A DNA stretch of 64,000 nt from Leifsonia sp. 71-9 (GCF_001898805.1 NZ_MKVJ01000019.1:71676-135675), one strand, 5' to 3'; counted from the stretch's first letter, positions 37,409 to 47,035 are shown. Numbers and translations: made by a program. Notes: a model not told the origin generated them from the letters alone.

Positions 37409-38002
37409 TCAGAAGGCGTCGGGCCGGGCGAACTCCACGTTGGCGTAGCGCGAGTCGGGATCGATGTGGGCGCGCACCAGCGGGACGGTGCGGTTGACCG
37501 CGGTGTCGATGCGGCCGCGGAGGTCCTCCGAGGTGATCGCGTAGTCCGCGAAGTCGCTCTCGGCGGCGTAGATGCCCAGCGGGAGCGTGAGCGACTGGAA
37601 GAAGCCGAAGAGCGGGCGCATCTGGTGCTCGACCAGGAGCGCGTGGCGATCGCTGCCGCCGGTGGCTGTGAGCACGATCGGCTTGTCGACGAGCGCGTAC
37701 TGGCCGATGTGGTCGAAGAAGAGCTTGAACAGGCCGGTGTAGGTGGCGCGGTACGCGGGCGACCCGACGACGATGACATCCGCCGCCTCCACGGCCTCCA
37801 GTGCCTCCACGACCTCCGGTCCGAGGTGCGACCGGAACGGCCCGGCACCGAGCTGACCCAGCAGGGGCGCGAGCTCGATCGTGCGGTGCGTGCCGCCGAC
37901 CGCTTCGGCGAACGACCGCGCGACCTCGTCCACCAGGACGGTGGTGCGGGAGGGATGAGTGGGGCTGCCGCTCACTCCGACGACCGTGGGGACGTGTGCC
38001 AT
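37409..38002 (-). CDS. NAD(P)H-dependent FMN reductase
   Basis: 197 aa flavodoxin-like fold: VVGVSGSPTHPSRT (flavin phosphate loop) and VVGSPAYRATYTGLFKLFFD match MsuE/SsuE-type reductases. It would supply reduced FMN to the luciferase-like monooxygenase encoded just upstream. 90 bases separate the two genes, which read in the same direction. ATG at 38002 preceded by GGTCCCC; no strong ribosome site. Confidence 0.9.
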   Translation of the reverse strand: MAHVPTVVGVSGSPTHPSRTTVLVDEVARSFAEAVGGTHRTIELAPLLGQLGAGPFRSHLGPEVVEALEAVEAADVIVVGSPAYRATYTGLFKLFFDHIGQYALVDKPIVLTATGGSDRHALLVEHQMRPLFGFFQSLTLPLGIYAAESDFADYAITSEDLRGRIDTAVNRTVPLVRAHIDPDSRYANVEFARPDAF

Positions 38003-38092
38003 GCGGGGACCGCCTTCGTGTGACTTCGGCTCGGGAACGCCCTCACGCTACTCGCGTGGCGCGCGGGACTCCTCCCCCGGCGTCACGCACCG

Positions 38093-39109
38093 TCATGCAG
38101 CCGGGTAGAGCTCCGAGACGATCTCGAGCGAGCGGATCCGGCCCTCCACGGTCGCCGCGCCGGAGGACACCATCAGCTCGTCGGCGCCCGTCGAGCCCAG
38201 CAGGGCGTCGAGACGTGCGCGCACCTCGTCGGGCGTGCCGATCGCCTGGCGGGCGTTGCGGGCGGCGATGAACTCCTCCTCGAGCGGGCTGAAGTCGTAC
38301 GCCAGCGCCTCCTCCACACTCACCGGCTGCGGCTTCTGCCCCTGGCGCATGCGCAGGAAGGAGAGCTGGCCCGGGAGGGACAGGGCGCGGACCGTCTGCG
38401 GGTCCTCGTCCGAGACGACGTTCACGGCGATCATCGTGTGGGGCTGGTCGAGCAGGTCGCTCGGCTCGAACTTCGACCGATAGAGGTCGAGCGCCGCCTC
38501 GGTGTTCTCGCCGGCGAAGTGGTGGGCGAAGGCGAACGGCAGGCCGAGGGCGGCGGCGACCTGGGCGCTGAAACCGCTGGATCCGAGCAGCCAGACCTGC
38601 GGGGCGTCGCCGAGCCCGGGGACGGCGGTGATCGTGTGGAGCGGGTTCGCGTCGCTCATGCCGCCGTAGAAGAAGCCGAACAGGTCGAGCAGCTGCTGCG
38701 GGAAGTCGTCGACGCCGAGACCCTGCTCGCTGCGTCGCAGCGCCATCGCGGTGGCGCCGTCGGTGCCGGGCGCCCGCCCGATCCCGAGGTCGATGCGGTC
38801 GCCGTAGAGGGCGCGCAGCGTGCCGAACTGCTCGGCGACGACGAGCGGCGCGTGGTTCGGGAGCATCACTCCGCCCGAGCCGACGCGGATGCGCTCGGTG
38901 GCGGCGGCGACGCCCGCGATCAGCACGGCGGGGGCGCTGGAGGCGATGGCCGGCATCCCGTGGTGCTCGGCGACCCAGAACCGGTCATAGCCGAGCGCCT
39001 CGGCCGCCTGCGCGAGCCGGACGGTGCCGGCGACCGCGTCGGCGTTGGTGCCATCGGCGGGGCGGCTGGCGAGGTCGAGGACGGAGAGGGGGATGCTGCG
39101 TTTCGTCAC
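38093..39109 (-). CDS. LLM-class flavin-dependent monooxygenase (luciferase-like)
   Basis: 338 aa. [33 protein letters not shown] and [13 protein letters not shown] are standard for this LLM group. It oxidises an unknown small substrate using reduced flavin from a partner reductase, here probably the one at 37409. GTG start at 39109. Confidence 0.92.
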   Translation of the reverse strand: MTKRSIPLSVLDLASRPADGTNADAVAGTVRLAQAAEALGYDRFWVAEHHGMPAIASSAPAVLIAGVAAATERIRVGSGGVMLPNHAPLVVAEQFGTLRALYGDRIDLGIGRAPGTDGATAMALRRSEQGLGVDDFPQQLLDLFGFFYGGMSDANPLHTITAVPGLGDAPQVWLLGSSGFSAQVAAALGLPFAFAHHFAGENTEAALDLYRSKFEPSDLLDQPHTMIAVNVVSDEDPQTVRALSLPGQLSFLRMRQGQKPQPVSVEEALAYDFSPLEEEFIAARNARQAIGTPDEVRARLDALLGSTGADELMVSSGAATVEGRIRSLEIVSELYPAA

Positions 39110-39164
39110 ACTGAAGCCAACCGGGCGACGCGGGATGTCATTCCATCCCGCGCCGTCCGATCGC

Positions 39165-39731
39165 TCAGGACTGGCGGACCTTGCGTGCCCAGAAGACGAC
39201 CGACACGGTCACCAGACCGGCTGCCAGCAGTCCGCCGCCGACCCAGATGGCCCAGATCGCCATGGTCGAGCCGGTGTCGGCGAGGCCGGAGGACGAGGAG
39301 GACGGGTCGGAGACCGTGGCCGCGGAGTCGGCGGGGAGGACGGTGACGGAGGCGGGGCATTCGTGGTTGCTCGTGCGCCCCACGCCCACGAAGGAGTAGA
39401 CGCCGACCGCGTCGGCCGGGAGCGTCACGGACAGCAGGTCGCTGCCGTCGGCGTTGGACTGCTTCGCGAAGTGGACGCTGCTGGTCTCGGCCTTGAAGAC
39501 CGCGAGCGTGATGCTCGCGCCGTCGGATCCGGAGCCGGTCCAGTCGATGAACTCCTGCGACGCCCACGTGCCGGGCTGGCAGACCAGGTGGACGGTGTCG
39601 CCCGCGTGGGCGACGGCCGTGTCGAACTGGCAGGGCGAGCCCTGCGTATAGTCGACGGCATTCGCCGCGGTGGGCGCTGCGAGCAGCACCGCCGCGGTCA
39701 CGGCTGCCGCCGCGAGGATCTTCTTGAGCAT
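39165..39731 (-). CDS. Secreted, sortase-type wall-anchored surface protein
   Basis: 188 aa. Signal peptide ([19 protein letters not shown]... ending near ANA), an extracellular domain of about 110 residues with three Cys, a Ser-rich stretch, then LADTG followed by a membrane helix and RKVRQS, the layout of a sortase signal. LAxTG is typical of class E sortases in Actinobacteria. The ATG at 39731 is preferred over a GTG two codons earlier because AAAGG then lies at the right distance. No sortase gene is in the window. Confidence 0.82.
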   Translation of the reverse strand: MLKKILAAAAVTAAVLLAAPTAANAVDYTQGSPCQFDTAVAHAGDTVHLVCQPGTWASQEFIDWTGSGSDGASITLAVFKAETSSVHFAKQSNADGSDLLSVTLPADAVGVYSFVGVGRTSNHECPASVTVLPADSAATVSDPSSSSSGLADTGSTMAIWAIWVGGGLLAAGLVTVSVVFWARKVRQS

Positions 39732-39780
39732 GGCCACGCCTTTCGCCGCCCGGCTTCGACGTCGGGAATTTGATTAATCC

Positions 39781-41646
39781 TCACTTTACTCCGCCGGCGC
39801 AGTCCACGGCAATCGAACCGGTGGTGGATTCTGTCCCCACATCGGGGGTGGAACCCGTTCCGGGGAGCGTCGGCGTCGTGGTCACGGCCACCTGCGTGCC
39901 GGTCTGCTTCACCCCGAGGAAGTCCACCTCCACGGTCTTCTGCTCCCCCGGCGCCAGCGTCACCGTCAGGACGGCCACCGGCCTGCCCTGGTCGGTCCCC
40001 GAGACGGTGGAGTCGACCGCGCTGCCCTTCGTGGTGCCCGCGACGAGCCCGCCGGACGGCCCGTAGACGACCACCCGGGTCTGGATCAGACCCGGGGCGA
40101 CGCCCGACAGCCCGCCCCCGGTGACGAACGCCGGCAGCGACGTCGCCGCGTCCGCGGGCGCGCGGTTCGCGAGCGTCACCGCGATCCGGGTGGTCGGCTT
40201 GCCGTCGGCGCGGCAGACCGCGGCCCCCGCGGCCACCGAGGTGTGCAGGTAGTAGTCCATCTTGGAACCGGTCGCGTCGTTGAAGTACACGCCGATGCCC
40301 GCGGTCGACGCGGTCGAGATGGGGAGGCCGCCCGCCAGCGTCGTCGAGGCGAGGACCGCCTGCTCCTCGGGATGCGCGCTCCAGATCAGGAGCCGGTGCG
40401 ACGAGCCGGCGGCGGCCAGCGAGGAGACGAGGGCGGAGCCGTCGATGCCGCCCGCCGCGACCCGCTGGAACACCGCCGCCGCGGCCGAGGCGAAGAACGC
40501 GTCCTGCTGATGCGGATCGACGTAGCGCTGGTACACCTCGCTCAGCAGGAGGTGGACGGCGTTCGCCGACGTGAGCGTGTCGCCGCTCGGGAGCGCGATC
40601 GGTCCCGTGGCATGGAGCACGGCCGCGAGCACCACCGGATCCATCGTGATGACGCCGTCGACGGTCCCGCCGTTCTTCAGTGTCCACATCCGGGACGCGG
40701 TGGAGGCCGCGAGCGGGAAGTCGGGGGTGAAGTTGACGTCCTGGAGGTACCGCCCGACGAGCGGGCCGAAGAGCCCCGTCGGCCCCTCCGGGATCGAGGC
40801 GACCGGCTCGGTCCACGGCCCGATCGAGGTTCCCGCCTGCTGAGCGACCAGGGAGATCGCGCCGTGATCCGCCCGGATGAGGGCGACCGACCCGATGAGG
40901 CCGCCCGTCGCTCGCAACTCCGCGGGGTTCTGGGCGACGAGCAGGTACTCGCGGGCGCCGCCCGCGCCGAGCATGGCGGGCAGCAGCTTCGCGCCGTTGC
41001 CGACGGCGTCCACCGCCGGCGTCGCCTCGGCGAACAGGGTGCGCAGCCGCTCGACCGCCGAGCCGACGGGCTGGATGGTGGCGGAGGCGTCCACCGTCGC
41101 CAGCTCCTTCTCCGCGCCATGGAAGGCCGCCTGCGCCTTCGCCACGACCGGCTGCGCCGCGATGAGCGGCGCGAGGTCCACTCGGCCGCCGGTGACCGCG
41201 AGACTCCGCGGGTCCGCGGATGCGGCGACTCCGACGAGGGGCTGGATGACCCGGGAGGCGACCTGCTCGGTCGCGCCCGCGGCCGTGCGCACCGCCGTCA
41301 GGTTCGGCCCCACCCACGGCACGATCTCCACGGCGCGCCAGACGGGGTCGCTGGTCAGCGCGGCGGCGGAGGACGCGTGCTTCTCGAGCGTGACCGCCGA
41401 CGATCGCGCGCTCGCGAGATCCCCGGCCACGATGGCGTGCTGGATGCTGTGCGCAGCGGGCAACGCCGCGTTGAGCTCCTGCCGCGCGAGGAAGCCGCGG
41501 ACGCCGATCCAGGCGGCCAGGGCCGCGATGACGAGGAGCACGGCCACGACGATCCAGATCGTCAGCCGACGGCGGCGCCGTCGACGGGGAGGTGCGGGCT
41601 CCGCCGGGAGGGGCGGCGCCTCCTCCTGCGAAAGACCGGTCACCAT
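39781..41646 (-). CDS. DUF4012-family membrane-anchored protein
   Basis: 621 aa. Arg-rich N-terminus, one helix (about 29-50), then a large extracellular part with YLLVAQNPAELRATGGLIGS and RYLQDVNFTPDFPLAAS, diagnostic of DUF4012. The family often sits in surface polysaccharide clusters, and here it follows ugd, so a role in wall glycan assembly is plausible but unproven. ATG at 41646; a GTG at the second codon is possible. Confidence 0.88.
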   Translation of the reverse strand: MVTGLSQEEAPPLPAEPAPPRRRRRRRLTIWIVVAVLLVIAALAAWIGVRGFLARQELNAALPAAHSIQHAIVAGDLASARSSAVTLEKHASSAAALTSDPVWRAVEIVPWVGPNLTAVRTAAGATEQVASRVIQPLVGVAASADPRSLAVTGGRVDLAPLIAAQPVVAKAQAAFHGAEKELATVDASATIQPVGSAVERLRTLFAEATPAVDAVGNGAKLLPAMLGAGGAREYLLVAQNPAELRATGGLIGSVALIRADHGAISLVAQQAGTSIGPWTEPVASIPEGPTGLFGPLVGRYLQDVNFTPDFPLAASTASRMWTLKNGGTVDGVITMDPVVLAAVLHATGPIALPSGDTLTSANAVHLLLSEVYQRYVDPHQQDAFFASAAAAVFQRVAAGGIDGSALVSSLAAAGSSHRLLIWSAHPEEQAVLASTTLAGGLPISTASTAGIGVYFNDATGSKMDYYLHTSVAAGAAVCRADGKPTTRIAVTLANRAPADAATSLPAFVTGGGLSGVAPGLIQTRVVVYGPSGGLVAGTTKGSAVDSTVSGTDQGRPVAVLTVTLAPGEQKTVEVDFLGVKQTGTQVAVTTTPTLPGTGSTPDVGTESTTGSIAVDCAGGVK

Positions 41647-41727
41647 GGGATCAAATGTAACAAATCCTCACTTTTTGGCATCCCCCGAAACGAGGGGGTC
41701 GGCCGCGCCGGTCGACGCCCTCCGGCG

Positions 41728-43035
41728 CTAGCGGCCGAGGCCGCGGTACGACCAGCCCGCCGCACGCCAGGAGGCCGGGTCGAGCACATTGCGCCCGTCG
41801 ATCACGCGCTTCTCGCCGACGATCTCGCCGAGAGCGACCGGGTCGAGACCCCGGAACTCCGGCCACTCCGTGATGAGCACCACGATGTCGGCCCCGGCGG
41901 CCGCCTCCTCGGCGGTCTCCGCGTAGCCGAGCTGGGGCGCGCGCCGACGCGAGTTGGGGATCGCCTCGGGGTCGGTCGCGGTCACGATCGCCCCCGCATC
42001 GGCCAGTCGCACCGCGACGTCGAGGGCCGGCGAGTCGCGGATGTCGTCGGAGTGCGGCTTGAACGCGAGCCCGAGCACGGCGACCCGCAGGCCGGCGAGC
42101 TCGCCCGCCTCCTCGCGCACCAGCTCCACCACCCGGTCGCGACGGCGCAGGTTGATCTTGTCGACCTCGGCGAGGAACTCCACGGCCTCGCCGCGGCCCA
42201 GCTCGCGGGCGCGCGCGGTGAAGGCGCGGATGTCCTTGGGCAGGCACCCGCCGCCGAAGCCGACGCCGGCGTTGAGGAAGCGGCGGCCGATGCGCGCGTC
42301 GTGCCCGATGGCGTCCGCGAGCTGGGTGACGTCGGCGCCAGTGACCTCCGCGATCTCCGCCATCGCGTTGATGAACGAGATCTTCGTCGCGAGGAACGCG
42401 TTGGCCGCCACCTTGACGAGCTCGGCGGTCGCGTAGTCCGTCACGATGACCGGCGTTCCGGCCGCGACGGCCTTCGCGTACACCTCGTCGAGGATGCCGG
42501 CCGCGCGCTCCCCCGCCGGACCGGACGGCACGCCGTAGACCAGGCGGTCGGGGCTCACGGTGTCCTGGACGGCGAAGCCCTCGCGCAGGAACTCGGGGTT
42601 CCAGGTGAGCGTGACCTCGGGGGCGCGTTCGGAGACGAGGGCCGCCAGCCGCGTCGCCGTCCCGACGGGAACGGTGGACTTGCCGACCAGCACGTCGCCG
42701 GGCTTCACATGGTCGAGCAGCGCCGTGAAGGCCGCGTCGACGAAGCGGAGGTCGGCGGCGTCGCCGTCCGCGCTCTGCGGCGTCCCGACGGCGACGAAGT
42801 GCACGTCCGCGTCCTCCGCGGCGGCCAGGTCGGTGGTGAAGCGCAGCCGGCCGCTCGCCGTCGCCGACGTCAGCACCTCGGGCAGCCCCGGCTCGAAGAA
42901 GGGGGCCCTCCCCGCCGACAGCTCGGCGATCTTCGCCTCATCGACGTCGATGCCGACGACCTCGTGCCCGAGGTCGGCCATCGATGCGGCGTGGACCGCG
43001 CCCAGGTAGCCGCAGCCGATCACGGAAATACGCAT
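41728..43035 (-). CDS. ugd: UDP-glucose 6-dehydrogenase
   Basis: 435 aa. NAD-binding MRISVIGCGYLGAVHAASMA, Asp at the end of the second strand (GIDVDE), NPEFLREGFAVQD, and the catalytic Cys in GFGGGCLPKD. It makes UDP-glucuronate for surface glycans. ATG at 43035, 30 bases after the tdk stop. Confidence 0.96.
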   Translation of the reverse strand: MRISVIGCGYLGAVHAASMADLGHEVVGIDVDEAKIAELSAGRAPFFEPGLPEVLTSATASGRLRFTTDLAAAEDADVHFVAVGTPQSADGDAADLRFVDAAFTALLDHVKPGDVLVGKSTVPVGTATRLAALVSERAPEVTLTWNPEFLREGFAVQDTVSPDRLVYGVPSGPAGERAAGILDEVYAKAVAAGTPVIVTDYATAELVKVAANAFLATKISFINAMAEIAEVTGADVTQLADAIGHDARIGRRFLNAGVGFGGGCLPKDIRAFTARARELGRGEAVEFLAEVDKINLRRRDRVVELVREEAGELAGLRVAVLGLAFKPHSDDIRDSPALDVAVRLADAGAIVTATDPEAIPNSRRRAPQLGYAETAEEAAAGADIVVLITEWPEFRGLDPVALGEIVGEKRVIDGRNVLDPASWRAAGWSYRGLGR

Positions 43036-43065
43036 GTCGCCTCTTCTCGCCGCGCGTGCGGTCGC

Positions 43066-43743
43066 TCAGGTGAAATCGGGGTCGGGTTCGCTGTCGTACA
43101 CGGTCGCCGACGTGCCCACCGGCCAGTGGCGCCGACCGTTGTTGAGCACGCCCCGGCTCTCCTGCAGGTAGCAGTTGCCGCAGAGGGACTCGTAGCCGAC
43201 GTCCACGCCGTCGATCGCGACCTGCGCGCCGTCGAAGACGAAGACGCCGTCGACGGTGCGCGCGTTGAAGATCGCCTTGCGCCCGCACCGGCAGATCGTC
43301 TTCAGCTCCTCGAGGCTGTGCGCGACCTCGAGCAGGCGTCTGCTGCCGGGGAACGCGACCGTCTGGAAGTCGGTCCGGATGCCGTACGCGAGCACCGGGA
43401 TGCCCTCGAGCAGGGCGATCCGCAGCAGGTCGTCGACCTGGGTCTCGGTCAGGAACTGCGCCTCGTCGACGAGGAGCGCGCTCACATCCGTGTCGTAGCG
43501 CTTGATCGTGCGCTCGCGAAGCTGCTGGAACTTGCCGTACGCGTCGGTCTCGGGCGCGATCAGGAAGTCGACGTCGCGGGTGACCCCGAGGCGCGACAGG
43601 ATGCCCATGTCGCCCTTCGTGTCGATCGCCGGCTTCGCGAGCAGCACACGGTGACCACGCTCTTCGTAGTTGTAGGCCGCCTGAAGCATCGCCGTGCTCT
43701 TGCCGCTGTTCATCGCGCCGTAGCGGAAATACAGTTTTGCCAC
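43066..43743 (-). CDS. tdk: Thymidine kinase
   Basis: 225 aa, type II. P-loop GAMNSGKST, LLVDEAQFL with the catalytic Glu, and a zinc site from CRCGRKA and CGNC. It phosphorylates thymidine in the salvage path. Confidence 0.97.
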   Translation of the reverse strand: MAKLYFRYGAMNSGKSTAMLQAAYNYEERGHRVLLAKPAIDTKGDMGILSRLGVTRDVDFLIAPETDAYGKFQQLRERTIKRYDTDVSALLVDEAQFLTETQVDDLLRIALLEGIPVLAYGIRTDFQTVAFPGSRRLLEVAHSLEELKTICRCGRKAIFNARTVDGVFVFDGAQVAIDGVDVGYESLCGNCYLQESRGVLNNGRRHWPVGTSATVYDSEPDPDFT

Positions 43744-43772
43744 GGATCGATCCTAGACGGCGCCGACGAGTG

Positions 43773-44447
43773 TCAGGTGAGGTACCCGTCTTCGGCGGCG
43801 CGGCGGATGAGGTCGGCGCGCGAGCTCGTCGGGCGCCCGGCCTTGCCGTACTTCTCGCGGACGCGGCGCAGGTAGGTCTTGGCCGTCTCGTACTGCACGT
43901 TCATCGCCTTCGCGACCTCGGAGGTCGTGCGGCCGTCGGCGTAGAGCACCAGGGCCTGCCGTTCGCCGTCGCTCAGGCGGGGACGGGCGGCCTCCGGGAT
44001 GATCGGGCGCGGGCGCCAGACCAGCTCGGGCGCCGGGGTCCCCCGGTCTCCGCCGCGGCCGATGGCGGCCAGGGCGGCGGCGAGCAACTCGCTCATCGGC
44101 TGGGACTTCGTCACGTAGGCGAGGGCGCCGGCCGCGAGGGCCGCGTCGCGGTCCTCCTGTGTGTCGACCGCGCTCAGGACGATGACCTTGGCACCCGCCG
44201 CCCGGCAGGTGCGCACGCGCGCGCCGATCGAGACGGACTCGCGCAGCTGGAGGTCCATGATCACGAGGTCCGTGGGGAACGCGTCGCTGTGCACGAGCTC
44301 GATCCAGCTGCCCGCCCGCAGGACGAGGTCGAACTCGGGGGCGTTCTTCTCGATCCAGGTGGCGAGGCTGTCGAGGAGGATCTCGTGGTCGTCGAGGATC
44401 GCCAGCCGTGCTGGCGCGGGGACGGGGGATGCGGGGGTGGTGCTCAT
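43773..44447 (-). CDS. NarL/LuxR-type response regulator
   Basis: 224 aa. Receiver domain with Asp19-Asp20, the phosphorylation Asp65 in VIMDLQL and Lys in AYVTKSQ; then a linker and a LuxR helix-turn-helix (LSDGERQALVLYADGRTTSE, VAKAMNVQYETAKTYLRRVR). The ATG overlaps the stop of the pseudokinase gene (ATGA). Confidence 0.94.
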   Translation of the reverse strand: MSTTPASPVPAPARLAILDDHEILLDSLATWIEKNAPEFDLVLRAGSWIELVHSDAFPTDLVIMDLQLRESVSIGARVRTCRAAGAKVIVLSAVDTQEDRDAALAAGALAYVTKSQPMSELLAAALAAIGRGGDRGTPAPELVWRPRPIIPEAARPRLSDGERQALVLYADGRTTSEVAKAMNVQYETAKTYLRRVREKYGKAGRPTSSRADLIRRAAEDGYLT

Positions 44448-45673
44448 GATCTGCGGCTTCCAGGATAGGCGAATCGGAGCGCCAGCTCGCCCGCGCGCAC
44501 GCGCAGGCCCGTCTCCATCGAGACGGAGCGGAGGGCGCTGAGATAGGGGACGAGCTCGCGCCGGATCTCGCGCCGCTGCTGCGCGACGCGCGCGGTGAGC
44601 AGGAAGGAGGGGTGCTCGGGGTCGGCGACGTCGATCCGGAAGCTCGCGGGGTCGAGGCCGGGGAGCTCCGAGACGGTCGCGACGAGCGCGGAGACGATGG
44701 CCCGCTGCTCATCCGTGAGCACTCGGTCCAGCCGGTCCGGGTCGTGCACGCGGTCGTGGACGCGGCTCGCGGCGGCCGCGCCGTCTGCGTGGTCCCGACC
44801 GGCGAAGGCGAGCTCGACGGTCTCGTCGAGCCAGGTGCGCTCGATCGACGACACCGCCAGCGCACGGAGCCCGGACGCGAGCGCGGTCGCCCGGTCGCGG
44901 TCGGCCCCGGTGATCTCGCCGCGGGCGAGGAGGCCGCTGAGGAAGGGGACGATCTCCTCGAACGACGCCGCGCTCTCCTGGGCGACCTGGCGCTGCGCCG
45001 TCTCCCGCAGCTCGCCCTCGAGGCGTTCCTGGCCGGCGCGGGCGACCTCCCGCCAACGGAGGGTCTCGCCGGTCATGGTCCAGGCGTAGCCCGCTCCCCC
45101 GGCGGCGAGCGCCAGGACCGGCGTCGCGGCGACGGTGGCGTAGACGATCGGTCCGGTGTGGATCGCGAGGGTCCCGGCCTGCAGGGCGGCGAGGGCGCCG
45201 ACCACCACCGCACCCGCCAGGGCGACGGCGAGCACCTCGAGCACCGGTCGGTAGAGCGGCATCGCGATCAGCAGGAGGGCGATCGCGATCTGCCCCCAGT
45301 CGTCCTGGATGCGCAGGTTGCGGCCCCAGACGGATGCGTCGAAGAGGCAGGCGGCGACGATCGCCAGGCCGATCACGGCCACGTGCGACCAGCGCCCGAA
45401 CGGTGCGAGTCCGGGGTGCGTCCGCACCGCGGCCACGGCCACGGCAAGCACCAGGATGGCGATGGCCGTCACGGCGAGCGTCGGGGAGCGGAGCTGGTCG
45501 AGGTGCCAGATCGTCGAGGTGATGGCGTAGCCGATCGCGGTCGCCCCGATCAGCGGGACGAGGAGCCAGGCCGATTGCACGCCCAGCGGATCCAGGCGCT
45601 GCGGCGTCCGCTCGACCGGCACCGAGCGCAGGCGCACGATGGTCTCGGAGGCGATGCCGCGCGGGGCGCTCAT
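44444..45673 (-). CDS. Membrane protein resembling a histidine kinase without catalytic motifs
   Basis: 409 aa. About six N-terminal helices (40-190), a coiled region near 200-240 (GQERLEGELRETAQRQVAQE), then a soluble part. The position expected for the phosphorylated His reads ESAASFEEIVPFL and has none, and no N or G box of the ATPase domain is visible. It is translationally coupled to the true kinase upstream and the response regulator downstream, so a regulatory or scaffolding partner is likely (inference). Confidence 0.7.
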   Translation of the reverse strand: MSAPRGIASETIVRLRSVPVERTPQRLDPLGVQSAWLLVPLIGATAIGYAITSTIWHLDQLRSPTLAVTAIAILVLAVAVAAVRTHPGLAPFGRWSHVAVIGLAIVAACLFDASVWGRNLRIQDDWGQIAIALLLIAMPLYRPVLEVLAVALAGAVVVGALAALQAGTLAIHTGPIVYATVAATPVLALAAGGAGYAWTMTGETLRWREVARAGQERLEGELRETAQRQVAQESAASFEEIVPFLSGLLARGEITGADRDRATALASGLRALAVSSIERTWLDETVELAFAGRDHADGAAAASRVHDRVHDPDRLDRVLTDEQRAIVSALVATVSELPGLDPASFRIDVADPEHPSFLLTARVAQQRREIRRELVPYLSALRSVSMETGLRVRAGELALRFAYPGSRRS

Positions 45674-46881
45674 GCCACCACCTCCGGAGCGCACGGGACG
45701 ACCATGATGACCGTCGTCCCGACGTCGGCGCTGGAGTAGACGGTCACCGTCCCGCCGACGCGCGAGATGCGGTCGTGCACCGATTGCCGCAGCCCGAGCC
45801 GGTCGCCGGCGGTGGAGTCGGGCGCGAAGCCGCGACCGCCGTCGACGACCATCACCGAGAGCGAGTCGTCGCAGATGCTGAGTGCGACCTCCGCCGTGGC
45901 ACTGCCGGAGTGTCGGATGACGTTGACGAGGCACTGCCGGACGGCCAGCCCGATGGCGCGGAGGGTCGTCTCGTCGAGGCGCGCGATCGAGGCGCGCTCG
46001 CCCGAGACGTCGATCGCGAGCCCTTCGTCGCGCGCGTCCTCGATGGCACGGTGCAGGTCGCTCCGGTACCAGGGGTCGTCGCCGATCGGCTCGGCGGTGG
46101 TCGACTCCTTCAGAGAGGGGAGGCCGCGGCCGATCGCGTCCAGGTCCGCCGCGATGCGCTCGCGCAGGCGCTCCTGGAGCGGGCCCGGTTCCGATCGCGA
46201 GACGGCCAGCAGCTCGCTGAGCACCGTGTCGTGGGTGTCGGCGGCGAGGTCGGCGATGAGCGAGCGTCTCAGCTCCACCAGGCGCACGTCGCGGACGGCG
46301 CGGTGGATGGCGGACTGGGGGCGGCCCCGCGAGCCCCGGGTGAGTCCGTCGAAGGCCAGGACGCCCACCAGGAGCAGGTACGCGCCGAGCGAGATCGCAT
46401 CCGTCGTGAACACCCGGTCCGTCGTGACGGCGGCGAGCAGGACCGCGGCTTCGGCGAGCGCGAAGCCGAGCGAGGCCCAGAGGATCCCGGCGAGGGCCCC
46501 GGTGCCGGTGCCCCCGACCAGGGTCATCGCGACGACCGGCAGGGCGACGACGAACAGGTTCGTGTCCCGGTAGGCCGGTGTGCCGAGGAAGATCGCCACC
46601 ACGTAGAAGTAGGTGCACACCGTCCCGACGGCCAGGTAGGCGATCGTCAGGGCGACGGTGCGCCCGCGCGCGAGCAGTGCGAGGACCGCCAGCAGGGCGA
46701 CCATCGGCAGGAGCATCACGAGTGTCAGCCATGAGGCTCCGCTCACACCCTGCCCGAAGCCCGAGAAGAGGGCGTTCCCGAGCGCCGCCACCAGGCAGAC
46801 GAGGCCCGCCCAGCGGGCCGCCGTCGCGAGTGCTCGCGAGTTGGCCACCCTCGAGAGGTGGGTGGGTAGGCCGAGGGACAC
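45670..46881 (-). CDS. Sensor histidine kinase (HisKA_3-like)
   Basis: 403 aa. About six helices (residues 22-180), then LIADLAADTHDTVLSELL with the likely phosphorylated His217. The ATPase has an N box (QCLVNVIRHSGSATAEV) and G boxes (VDGGRGFAP, GDRLGLRQSV). It should phosphorylate the response regulator at 43773. GTG start at 46881; no strong ribosome site. Confidence 0.9.
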   Translation of the reverse strand: MSLGLPTHLSRVANSRALATAARWAGLVCLVAALGNALFSGFGQGVSGASWLTLVMLLPMVALLAVLALLARGRTVALTIAYLAVGTVCTYFYVVAIFLGTPAYRDTNLFVVALPVVAMTLVGGTGTGALAGILWASLGFALAEAAVLLAAVTTDRVFTTDAISLGAYLLLVGVLAFDGLTRGSRGRPQSAIHRAVRDVRLVELRRSLIADLAADTHDTVLSELLAVSRSEPGPLQERLRERIAADLDAIGRGLPSLKESTTAEPIGDDPWYRSDLHRAIEDARDEGLAIDVSGERASIARLDETTLRAIGLAVRQCLVNVIRHSGSATAEVALSICDDSLSVMVVDGGRGFAPDSTAGDRLGLRQSVHDRISRVGGTVTVYSSADVGTTVIMVVPCAPEVVA

Positions 46882-47035
46882 GCGATGCCTTTCGCGAGAG
46901 CGGGCGGTCCGGCGCCGGCCGGAGGGGTCGGATCGTCCCGGCTCCCTCGGGAATTATGGCATCCGCCGGGCATCGCGTGTACCCCGCACGTCCCCCAATC
47001 TTGTACCCCATCCGGGCGCCCTCCCCTCCCGGCGC
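46882..47035. promoter_or_regulatory. Upstream region of the kinase operon
   Basis: On the minus strand CATAAT (46958-46953) is a fair -10, and two direct repeats GGGGTACA (47009-47002 and 46985-46978) lie upstream, 24 bases apart. They could bind the operon's own response regulator. Low certainty. Confidence 0.35.

Noticed and set aside
41685-41705. CCCCC-GAAACGA-GGGGG hairpin as a terminator after ugd
   Set aside because: The stem is only five bases and no T run follows on the minus strand.
40243-43875. 1210-codon plus-strand frame
   Set aside because: It spans three unrelated minus-strand genes (DUF4012, ugd, tdk) that have full family motifs, so it cannot be a real gene.
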